NCBI RefSeq assembly: GCF_000613125.1
Contig: NZ_HG964497.1
Coordinates: 937,207 to 1,001,206, forward strand
DNA: 64,000 bases
From: Bacillus sp. EB01
GTDB lineage: Bacteria; Bacillota; Bacilli; Bacillales; Cytobacillaceae
Direction of reading: 5' to 3'
Below the pieces are notes generated by a model. That model was given only the letters and a program-made list of their open reading frames with translations. It was not told the DNA's origin and searched no databases. Of this stretch, positions 57,443-64,000 are shown one piece after another. A program made the translations under genes and the position numbers. Within the stretch, counting starts at the first letter, position 1. Each line of letters opens with the position of its first letter.

Positions 57443-57466
57443 AAACAGGGAACCGTCCCTGTTTTT
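57443..57466 (+). terminator. Intrinsic terminator (GGGAACCGTCCC type)
   Basis: AAACAGGGA / TCCCTGTTT stem with a 4-nt loop and T run after the acyltransferase gene. A second small GGGACCAGTCCC palindrome lies at about 57535-57546. Confidence 0.8.
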
Positions 57467-57580
57467 TCCACAAGGAACTGGTCACAAAAGGTAAACATTT
57501 GAGTGAAAAAGGTGTACAATAGCCATTGGCAATAGGGACCAGTCCCTAATACATAATGAGTAGTAACAGAGGTGCTTACG

Positions 57581-58405
57581 TTGTTCAGGTTAAGTTTACA
57601 GGTCGTAGTCATTGGTTTTTGTTCAGCTCTTTTCGGGTTTGCGTACAACACTTTTCTGATTCCGCATAAGCTGGCATCGGGTGGTGTCAGCGGAATTGCT
57701 TTCTTTGTCCATCATCTTTTTAATATTAATACCGGTTTGGCTGTTTTGATGTTCAATATCCCTTTATTCATCCTTGGAATAAAGTATTTAGGCAGGAAGT
57801 TTATTTTCCTAACTATTTATTCAGTTGTCGTTTTGTCTTTAAGCCTAAAGTTCATCCCTATCCATGCGGTAAGCGACGATATCCTTCTTTCCTCCATTAT
57901 AGGTGGTGCGCTGTATGGGATTGCTATTGGGTTGATTATTAGAACAGGTGGTTCGACCGGCGGGACAGATATCGTGAGTCTTATTCTTTCACAGAAAAAG
58001 AACATGCAGGTTGGTTTTTTGAATATCTGCATGAATCTTGCTGTCGTTGCAATCTCGGGAATAGTTTTCGGCTGGAATATTACGTTATATACGATGATTG
58101 CCATTTATGTGGCCGGAAGTGCGGTAGATATGGTTTACACCACTCAAAACAAATTGACAGTTATGATTGTTACCGAGAAATATCAAGAACTTAGTGATGC
58201 CCTGCTTGAATTGCATGCCCGGGGAATTACAATAACAGATGCCGAAGGTGCATACACCCATAAGCCTAAAAAAGTCCTAACCACTGTGATTACAAAGTAT
58301 CAATTAAATGAAACTAAATATACGATTAAACAAACCGACCCCCATGCATTCGTTAACATTACCCATACCCACGAGGTCATGGGCCGGTTCAGAAAGGCCA
58401 TTTAA
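57581..58405 (+). CDS. YitT-family membrane protein
   Basis: A 274-residue protein: five to six membrane helices in the YitT (DUF161) part (NTFLIPHKLASGGVSGIAFF, GLIIRTGGSTGGTDIVS), then a cytosolic DUF2179 domain (KLTVMIVTEKYQELSDALLE ... GRFRKAI). Function of the family is unproven. TTG at 57581 is the likely start, AGAGGTG about 6 nt upstream. Single-gene unit flanked by terminators. Confidence 0.9.
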   Translation: MFRLSLQVVVIGFCSALFGFAYNTFLIPHKLASGGVSGIAFFVHHLFNINTGLAVLMFNIPLFILGIKYLGRKFIFLTIYSVVVLSLSLKFIPIHAVSDDILLSSIIGGALYGIAIGLIIRTGGSTGGTDIVSLILSQKKNMQVGFLNICMNLAVVAISGIVFGWNITLYTMIAIYVAGSAVDMVYTTQNKLTVMIVTEKYQELSDALLELHARGITITDAEGAYTHKPKKVLTTVITKYQLNETKYTIKQTDPHAFVNITHTHEVMGRFRKAI

Positions 58406-58420
58406 ATTTTTCTATTCAAG

Positions 58421-58466
58421 AAAGGACAGTCCTCTTGCTTCTCTTAAGCAGGCGACTGTCCTTTTT
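58421..58466 (+). terminator. Intrinsic terminator after the YitT gene
   Basis: A perfect 11-bp stem AAAGGACAGTC / GACTGTCCTTT with inner GCTT/AAGC pairing and T run. Confidence 0.9.
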
Positions 58467-58637
58467 ATTTGGGAACTTATTTCGGGAAAGAAAGGTTCAA
58501 TGTATAAGTGTTGCCACTCGTACCATTGAGCGGATCAATATCAGTTTGCCTTTTTACATTTCGCTCCTTTACCGGATTTTTTTAACAGGTTTTATAAAGT
58601 TTCTAAGAGGTATTCGTCCTATGTAGGGGGGATGGTA

Positions 58638-59117
58638 TTGTTTTCCTGGGATGACCTGCAAACATTTACATGGGCCTTTTTTGTTGTGATGCCAATTGTT
58701 GCCTTCATACATGCATTTGGGCATGTTTTTTTCATTTTTCTTTTTGGAGGCAAAGCAGACTTAAATGTTGGAAGAGGAAGAAAGATCCTTTCATTGGGAC
58801 GAATGCACTTTTTCATCCTTTATTTCATAGATGCTGCATGCCAGTACACTGACATTAAGAGGGAAAAGAGATGGAAACACGCATTGATTTATGGAGGCGG
58901 TATTATTTTTAACGGCCTAACGATTTTTATCGTTAATACTTTGATTACACAGGGTATATGGCCAGAAAGCCAGTTCTTTTATCAACTGGTCTATTTCTCT
59001 CTATATTATATTTTTTTCTCGTTGCTCCCGGTCGACTATGGAAAGGACAATCCAAGTGATGGAAGAGCAATTTATTTAGCATTAAGATATGGATACTCAT
59101 TTAAAGAGGTTGAATGA
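58638..59117 (+). CDS. Membrane protein with degenerate M50-like (site-2 protease) motif
   Basis: A 159-residue protein with four hydrophobic segments. The first helix holds FIHAFGHVFF where M50 proteases have HExxH; both histidines remain but the catalytic glutamate position is alanine. The late LLPVDYGKDNPSDGRAIYLALRYG resembles the LDG third zinc-ligand motif of the family. It is probably a non-catalytic relative. Start uncertain: TTG 58638 has AGGGGGG at good spacing, whereas ATG 58632 abuts the site. Confidence 0.65.
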   Translation: MFSWDDLQTFTWAFFVVMPIVAFIHAFGHVFFIFLFGGKADLNVGRGRKILSLGRMHFFILYFIDAACQYTDIKREKRWKHALIYGGGIIFNGLTIFIVNTLITQGIWPESQFFYQLVYFSLYYIFFSLLPVDYGKDNPSDGRAIYLALRYGYSFKEVE

Positions 59118-59240
59118 ATCTTTATTAAAATCCTCGGGGTAACCATGGCTATAAGTGCAAGAATAACCTCTCCTCAACTATGTTTGGGACGGTGCAAGAA
59201 ACTTGATCGTCCTCCCTTGCCTATATAAACCTGAAAAGGA

Positions 59241-59284
59241 GGACGTTCCACCTGCTTCCTTTAGCTGGCAGAACGTCCTTTTTT
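59241..59284 (+). terminator. Intrinsic terminator (GGACGTTC type)
   Basis: GGACGTTC / GAACGTCC stem, T run after it, in the spacer between the M50-like gene and the convergent tldE gene. Confidence 0.8.
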
Positions 59285-59404
59285 AAAAAATATTACATAT
59301 CCCCTGGATGAATGAAGGTATGCCTTGCTCTTCCCTTATCTGCTTCTGCGAATTAGGCGGTAAACCATAACCGCCCCTCCTAACTGCGGAGACGGGAACC
59401 GCCC

Positions 59405-60739
59405 CTACTCCACCGTAACTGATAGCGATTTAACGAGAATGGATGGCGAGCCGATTGGTGAGAGTGGGAATGTCAGGTCGGAGCCGATCTTCACAACATC
59501 CCTTAGCATTTGATAAAAGTTTCCTGCTATCGTCATCAAGTTGACTGGATATTGAATCTTTCCGTCTTTGATGTAGAAACCGTTTGCCGCAACCGAGAAG
59601 TCGCCTGATACAGTATTGGCACCTGAATGCAGTCCTGAAAGACTTGTAATCAAAACACCTTCGTCTATTGAACCGAGCAACTCACTGAATTCAGCAGAAG
59701 AAGGCTCGATGTAGAAATTGGATGGACCAACCTTAACAGCTGACTTATATGAATCTTTATAGGCATGCCCTGTTGTTGATGTTCCATCCTTTTTAGCGGT
59801 TTTTTGATTATGAAGTAAGGACTGCAGTACGCCTGATTCAACAACCGTAAGCTTCCTGGTAGCCACTCCCTCGCTGTCGAACGTCCGGCAGCCAAGGCCG
59901 CCTTCAAGGAACGGGTCATCGACAATTGTAATCATGCTCAAAGCAATTTCTTTACCTCCCTTATCCTTTAAAGGAGATATCCCTGCCTGCGTATTCTCTG
60001 CGGAAAAATTGCCCGAGTAGACAGCCAGCAGCTGGGCCGCGGCGTTGTTTTTAATGAGCACAGAGTAATTTTTGCTTTCAATCGGCCTCGAGTTCAACTG
60101 AGCAATTGCCTTCTCTGCAGCCTTTTGAGCGATTTCCCTGGCATTTAACTTGTTAAAATCCTGGGTTAACTTAAATTCAAACGCAGTCTTCGTTTCATTC
60201 CCATCCTTGACAATCGCCTCAATGTACGCGTACAGGAAGTTCAGTCGATCGCTGACATTCAGTCCCTTATTATTCGCAAGCGTCCTCGTAACAGACTCGT
60301 TACGGATTGCGCACCAGTCGGTCGCTTCAAACCGTGGATCAAAGGCAAGCAGTTCTTTTTCAACATCCTTGATGAATTGAATCTTTTCAGGTATTCCTAT
60401 CTCATCAAGGGAATCTGAATAGAAATTCCCCTCCTCATACTGGCTGCTACCTGTAAAAATCTCTTCGTGTGCTTCATCATTCACAATTTGCGCATTTTCC
60501 TTTGCATTCTTAATTAAGAATGGAATTGAATCCTCATCGAGCTTTTCCGTATAGGCATAGCCCATCTTTCCATCTATAATGCCCCGGAATGACAGGCCGC
60601 CGTCTTCGGCAATCTCGTACTGGTCAATTTCACCCTTATATACCTGGCAGCCAAACACTTCCTTTTTCTCCAGATATATTTCTACATCCGTAAAACCGCT
60701 TTTCTCCGCTTCCTTAAACAACAGTTCACTTATTGTCAT
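59405..60739 (-). CDS. tldE: TldE/PmbA-family protein, partner of TldD
   Basis: A 444-residue cytosolic protein of the PmbA/TldE family, non-catalytic partner of the TldD metalloprotease. Stretches seen are EKSGFTDVEIYLEKKEVFGCQVYKGEI, NRPIE-like QLNSRPIESKNYSVLIKNNAAAQLL, GGLGCRTFDSEGVATRKLTVVESGVLQSLLHN and SGDFSVAANGFYIKDGKI. No HExxxH motif, as expected. Starts 3 bp after the tldD stop, so both are made together. The pair degrades or matures peptides (microcin B17, CcdA in E. coli). Confidence 0.92.
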   Translation of the reverse strand: MTISELLFKEAEKSGFTDVEIYLEKKEVFGCQVYKGEIDQYEIAEDGGLSFRGIIDGKMGYAYTEKLDEDSIPFLIKNAKENAQIVNDEAHEEIFTGSSQYEEGNFYSDSLDEIGIPEKIQFIKDVEKELLAFDPRFEATDWCAIRNESVTRTLANNKGLNVSDRLNFLYAYIEAIVKDGNETKTAFEFKLTQDFNKLNAREIAQKAAEKAIAQLNSRPIESKNYSVLIKNNAAAQLLAVYSGNFSAENTQAGISPLKDKGGKEIALSMITIVDDPFLEGGLGCRTFDSEGVATRKLTVVESGVLQSLLHNQKTAKKDGTSTTGHAYKDSYKSAVKVGPSNFYIEPSSAEFSELLGSIDEGVLITSLSGLHSGANTVSGDFSVAANGFYIKDGKIQYPVNLMTIAGNFYQMLRDVVKIGSDLTFPLSPIGSPSILVKSLSVTVE

Positions 60740-60742
60740 TGC

Positions 60743-62131
60743 CTATTCCCCCTTTGTCCCGCCAACTGTAATCTCGCTGACACGAATCATCGGCTGGCCA
60801 ACATTCACCGGGATGCTTCCACTTTGGGATCCACACATGCCAGCCCCATGGCCGAGGTTATTTCCAACCATATCGACGAGCTGAAGAGTTTTCGGCCCAT
60901 TCCCAATTAAGGTCGCCCCTTTCAGCGGACGGCCAAGTTTCCCGTTATTCACTTCATACGCTTCCATGATCGCAAAATTATAATCACCGGTTGCTGGATT
61001 GACCTGTCCGCCGCCCATATACTTTGCATAAATGCCATGTTCGGTATTGGAGACAATTTCTTCTGGAGTCGATTTACCTGGAGCGATGTACGTATTGGTC
61101 ATCCTTGAGGTTGGCGCAAACCTGAACGACTGCCTCCGTCCGGAACCGGTCGAGTCCATTCCCATACGCCGTCCATTGAATTTATCAATCAAGTAACCTT
61201 TTAAAATTCCATTTTCAATTAGGACTTTCTTCCTGGCTTTTTCGCCTTCATCATCGATTGTAATTGAACCCCATTCATTTGGAATCGTCCCATCATCTAT
61301 GTATGAAACAATTTCAGGTGCAACCCGCTCGCCAACCCGGTTGGCAAACACGGAATTATTTTTCGCAACAGCAGTTGCTTCCAGGCCATGCCCACATGCT
61401 TCATGGAAAATAACGCCGCCGAATTCGTTATCGATAATGACAGGGAACTTGCCACTTGGACAGGGGGCTGCATCAAGCATTGTCACTGCGATCCGGGCAG
61501 CTTCATGTGCATAATGATCGAGGTTGAGGTTTTCGAAAAACTCAAAACCTTGATAAGCTCCTGGCCCATAAAAGCCAGATTCCATTTTATGATCCCTGAC
61601 CGCTACCGCTTGAATCGCCAGCCTTGACCGGACCCGTTTATCCTCAACAAACCTGCCTTCCGAATTAGCAATCAATACGTTTTGTTCTTCATCCATCAAC
61701 CGAACGGTAACCTGGGATATAGAAGAATGATAGTTCCTCGCTTTTTCATAAGCTGTTTGCAGGATTGCTGCTTTACGAGCTTTCTCAATATCCTGTGGCA
61801 TGATTTGAATAGGATGGATTGAATCTGCCGTTTGCTGGCTGAAAGGTGCCAGGCCGGTTGAAGCCTTACCTTTAATCGCCTGGGCTGCACGGTTGGCCGC
61901 CTTCAAAAGCCCTTCCCTGCTAAAGTCTGTTGTATAGGCATAGAAACTCTGAAACTCATTAAACACTCGGATCCCGACGCCGAAATCCCTTCCCGACAAA
62001 GCCGTTTCAACTCTGCCGCTTTGGTAAGTAAGATTATTCGTGAACCTATCCTCAACGAAAATTTCCGAAAAATCTCCACCTGTCGATAAAGCTGCAGTAA
62101 GCACATCTTCTACTAAACTTTTACTAAGCAT
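60743..62131 (-). CDS. tldD: TldD-family zinc metalloprotease
   Basis: Catalytic subunit, 462 residues. The zinc motif HEACGH (243-248) lies in DNEFGGVIFHEACGHGLEA, followed by SVFANRVGERVAP and YIDDGTIPNEWGSITIDDEGE. The active site is intact. With TldE it forms a heterodimer that cuts unfolded peptides, cytosolic. Start at ATG with AGGAGG upstream. First gene of a two-gene operon. Confidence 0.95.
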   Translation of the reverse strand: MLSKSLVEDVLTAALSTGGDFSEIFVEDRFTNNLTYQSGRVETALSGRDFGVGIRVFNEFQSFYAYTTDFSREGLLKAANRAAQAIKGKASTGLAPFSQQTADSIHPIQIMPQDIEKARKAAILQTAYEKARNYHSSISQVTVRLMDEEQNVLIANSEGRFVEDKRVRSRLAIQAVAVRDHKMESGFYGPGAYQGFEFFENLNLDHYAHEAARIAVTMLDAAPCPSGKFPVIIDNEFGGVIFHEACGHGLEATAVAKNNSVFANRVGERVAPEIVSYIDDGTIPNEWGSITIDDEGEKARKKVLIENGILKGYLIDKFNGRRMGMDSTGSGRRQSFRFAPTSRMTNTYIAPGKSTPEEIVSNTEHGIYAKYMGGGQVNPATGDYNFAIMEAYEVNNGKLGRPLKGATLIGNGPKTLQLVDMVGNNLGHGAGMCGSQSGSIPVNVGQPMIRVSEITVGGTKGE

Positions 62132-62240
62132 AACAACCTCCTATAATGGAAAAATTGACCACCTGACATAAATATTCGCCAAACCAGCCAACTATTCCTC
62201 CCCTCTGGCAAAATAGGGACAGTTCTCTGCCTAAATAAAA

Positions 62241-62266
62241 AACCAGTCTCACATTCGAGACTGGTT
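62241..62266 (-). terminator. Intrinsic terminator of the DsbA/FrnE-like gene
   Basis: A perfect 10-bp stem AACCAGTCTC / GAGACTGGTT with a 6-nt loop and T run on the minus strand, 12 bp after the stop codon. Confidence 0.9.
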
Positions 62267-62278
62267 CAGCTGATTCAA

Positions 62279-62980
62279 CTACTTTTCAGGTATTTCGCAC
62301 CCATCATCATCACAGAGGTTCCCATCTTGATTTAGAATGGTGATTTTTTTCTCATCCTCCGCGATGACTTTTTCCAACGCCTGGACAAATGTTTCCGTCG
62401 GCTGAGCACCGGAAAGGGCATATTTTTGATTAATCAGGAAGAATGGCACCCCTGAAATCCCGTATTGCCGAGCCATTTGCTCATCAGTTCGAACCTCGGC
62501 AGTCATATCTTCACTGGCAAGCATGTTTCTTACCGCTTCCCGGTCAAGTCCTACTTCCACTGCCAATTCAACTAAGGTTTCATGGTCGCCAATATGCCTG
62601 GATTCTGTGAAATAAGCTTGTAAAATCCGTTCAGTCATTTCTTTCATCAGGCCTTGAGTCTTGGCGAACATCGTTAACCGGTGGGCATCAAATGTGTTTG
62701 TCAGGATCATCGTGTCCATCTGATAATCGAGGCCGACTTCCTTCGCCATTTGAACTACACGGTCTGTATTCGCTTTAGCTTGGGCAAGGCTCATTCCGTA
62801 TTTTTTAGCCAGCTTTTCATTCATGTTTTCCTTTATATCCCGAGGTGCGTCCGGCTCCAACTCATAGCACCGGTATGTCACTTCTATCGGGTGGTCAATC
62901 TGCTTAATGGCGTCCTCCAGACGCCTTTTGCCAATATAGCAGAATGGTCAAGCAAAGTCCGTCCACATTTCAATATGCAT
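62279..62980 (-). CDS. DsbA/FrnE-family thiol oxidoreductase with in-frame TGA at the active-site cysteine (candidate selenoprotein or nonsense mutant)
   Basis: Thioredoxin-fold oxidoreductase of 233 codons. Reading from ATG 62980 (AAAGGAGG 8 nt upstream) gives MHIEMWTDFA, then TGA at 62950-62948, then PFCYIGKRRLEDAI and an uninterrupted FrnE-like chain to 62279. Family members have CPFC or CPWC here, so the stop falls exactly on the first catalytic cysteine, giving UPFC if read as selenocysteine. A 6-bp GC hairpin (62909-62925) lies 22 nt downstream. Everything else is intact: strong ribosome site, terminator, ending CDDDGCEIPEK. Without recoding, only a product from GTG 62881, lacking the active site, could be made. 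Also possible: a recent TGC-to-TGA mutation or sequencing error. No Sec machinery is in the window. Confidence 0.85.
62909..62925 (-). promoter_or_regulatory. Candidate bacterial SECIS hairpin
   Basis: Minus-strand stem GGCGTC / GACGCC with loop TGGAG. The stem begins 22 nt and the loop 28 nt after the in-frame UGA, inside the 16-37 nt window used for bacterial SECIS loops, and a G occupies one of the first two loop positions. It is coding sequence, so the hairpin could be chance. Confidence 0.4.
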
Positions 62981-63122
62981 ATTGTATTCCTCCTTTACTT
63001 CTTTCCACTTAGTATAGGGGGTTGAGTTATTTTTTACACGGGATTTGCCTGACTCAAATAACTGGTTGCATGATATAGTGGGCATATAAAACTTTAGTCC
63101 ACTTTATATGGAGATGAAATAC
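62981..63122. promoter_or_regulatory. Divergent promoter region with inverted repeat
   Basis: AGTTATTT (63025-63032) and AAATAACT (63056-63063) form a perfect 8-bp inverted repeat. TATACT on the minus strand (63016-63011) and an extended -10 (TGATATAGT at about 63071-63079) on the plus strand may be the two -10 elements. -35 boxes are weak. Confidence 0.35.
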
Positions 63123-64000
63123 TTGAGCGAAAAAAATACAGTGATAGTCATTGGCGGCGGCATTGCCGGAAAGCTTGCTGCCAGGGTGCTGTCAGACCAT
63201 TTCAAAAAAGTAATCATACTGGAAAGAGATGCTGAGCCACAGGGGCCGTTACCTAGAAAAGGTGTACCCCAAGGAGCTCATTTACACGCCCTCCTACATG
63301 CAGGTGAACATGGCCTTGAATCTTTATTCCCTGGAATCACAAACAGGTTTTATGATAGCGGTGCAATTAAAATCAACTCTACAAGAGACCTCGCCTGGTT
63401 CCACCATGGTGTCTGGAAACTTCAATATGATGGGGGCTACTCAACTACACTTCAAACCAGGCCACACTTGGAATGGCACATTGACCAATACATAAAGGAA
63501 ATTCCGAATATTGCTTACTATTATAACCACTCTGTAAAATCCTATCACTACGACAAGCAGGCGAACAAAGTAACAGGAGTGACTGCAAGCAGCCCTGAAG
63601 CAGACTCTATTACCCTCGATGCTAATCTAGTTGTTGATGCAAGCGGGTCAGGAAGTTTTACCGGAGCTTGGCTTGAAAAGTTAGGCCTCGCTCTCCCTAC
63701 GGAAAAAGCAACAATAGGGTTAACTTATGTCAGCAAGTTTTTTCAGCTGCCAGAGAACCCTAAGCGGAACTGGTCGATTAAGCTCATCTATCCCGAGCCG
63801 CCTCTCGGGGAGATAGGGGCTACTCTTTCCAGGGTGGAAGGGAATCGGTATATTGCAACCATATTCGGCTATCAAAATGCCATTAATGAAAAAAAAGCAG
63901 GAGTGGATAAGGAAGCATTTTTAGAGCTTGCCAAAAAGCTTCCTAAACCCGATATTTATACCGAATTAAGCAAGGGCAAGCCTCTTTCAAAAACAAGCAT
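63123..64000 (+). CDS. FAD-dependent oxidoreductase/monooxygenase (3' truncated)
   Basis: First 292 codons of a flavoprotein with a PHBH/geranylgeranyl-reductase-like fold. FAD-binding dinucleotide motif VIVIGGGIAGKLAARVL, then ERDAEPQGPLPRKGVPQGAHLHALLHAGE, and VVDASGSGSFTGAWLEKLG with the conserved ASG-x-GS turn. Substrate unknown. TTG at 63123 is the likely start because GGAG at 63110-63113 abuts the ATG at 63114 but is 9 nt from the TTG. It runs off the window end. Confidence 0.88.
   Translation, partial: MSEKNTVIVIGGGIAGKLAARVLSDHFKKVIILERDAEPQGPLPRKGVPQGAHLHALLHAGEHGLESLFPGITNRFYDSGAIKINSTRDLAWFHHGVWKLQYDGGYSTTLQTRPHLEWHIDQYIKEIPNIAYYYNHSVKSYHYDKQANKVTGVTASSPEADSITLDANLVVDASGSGSFTGAWLEKLGLALPTEKATIGLTYVSKFFQLPENPKRNWSIKLIYPEPPLGEIGATLSRVEGNRYIATIFGYQNAINEKKAGVDKEAFLELAKKLPKPDIYTELSKGKPLSKTS

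Overview
The window reads as a chromosomal segment of a Bacillaceae bacterium (Bacillus / Mesobacillus / Neobacillus type). The evidence is moderate GC content, strong AGGAGG-type ribosome binding sites with frequent TTG/GTG starts, a T-box leader, CcpA-type cre sequences, and genes close to known Bacillus families (BmrA, YfkN, SerA, YitT, YesM/YesN, OFA transporter, FdhF/YdeP). No rRNA or tRNA genes, prophage or CRISPR array was seen. The only mobile element is a solitary tnpB unit.

Layout. 1-7.4 kb: a truncated PAS-PAS-GGDEF protein, a BmrA-like ABC exporter, a HAD hydrolase, a luciferase-like flavin oxidoreductase and a zinc-independent MDR oxidoreductase, separated by repeat-rich spacers. 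7.5-12 kb: one very long secreted double-domain nucleotide phosphoesterase (YfkN type) carrying four C-terminal Ig-like repeats. 12.3-15.5 kb: a serine biosynthesis operon (class V aminotransferase, then serA) behind a T-box leader. 15.7-17.6 kb: a second luciferase-like protein and a ThuA-like protein. 17.7-21.9 kb: a cobalamin riboswitch followed by class I ribonucleotide reductase alpha, beta and a flavodoxin, a B12-off design for a B12-independent enzyme. 22-31.5 kb: a sugar-sensing and uptake block on the minus strand, with a ChvE/MmsA/MmsB-like monosaccharide ABC transporter followed by a membrane-anchored sugar-binding protein, a YesM/LytS-type kinase, a YesN-type regulator and a second sugar-binding lipoprotein.

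31.8-36.3 kb: an ASCH protein, a coiled-coil protein, the tnpB element with its guide-RNA end, a third luciferase-like protein and an unknown protein. 36.4-46.3 kb: a seven-gene beta-galactoside operon (solute-binding protein, two permeases, LacZ, an alpha/alpha-barrel glycosidase, an EamA transporter, a LacI-family repressor) read from one promoter with an operator-like palindrome on its -35 box. 46.7-49.3 kb: an SDR reductase, a duplicated AhpD-type protein and an alpha/beta hydrolase. 50-55.5 kb: a formate/molybdenum cluster (fdhD, OFA transporter, DUF2294 protein, FdhF/YdeP oxidoreductase). A repeated leader motif followed by an intrinsic terminator precedes both the transporter and the oxidoreductase. 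55.8-64 kb: a rhodanese lipoprotein, an acyltransferase, YitT, a degenerate M50-like membrane protein, the tldD/tldE pair, a DsbA/FrnE-family thiol oxidoreductase and a truncated FAD oxidoreductase.

Two items stand out. First, the DsbA/FrnE gene has an in-frame TGA exactly at the first cysteine of its CPFC active site, with a GC-rich hairpin at a distance suited to a bacterial SECIS. It is either an undescribed selenoprotein or a point nonsense mutation. Second, the leader motif AGCGATCCTGCT-N5-CTAACC, with its CTAACC running into the 5' arm of a terminator, occurs with identical spacing ahead of two functionally linked formate genes. It looks like an undescribed cis-regulatory RNA.
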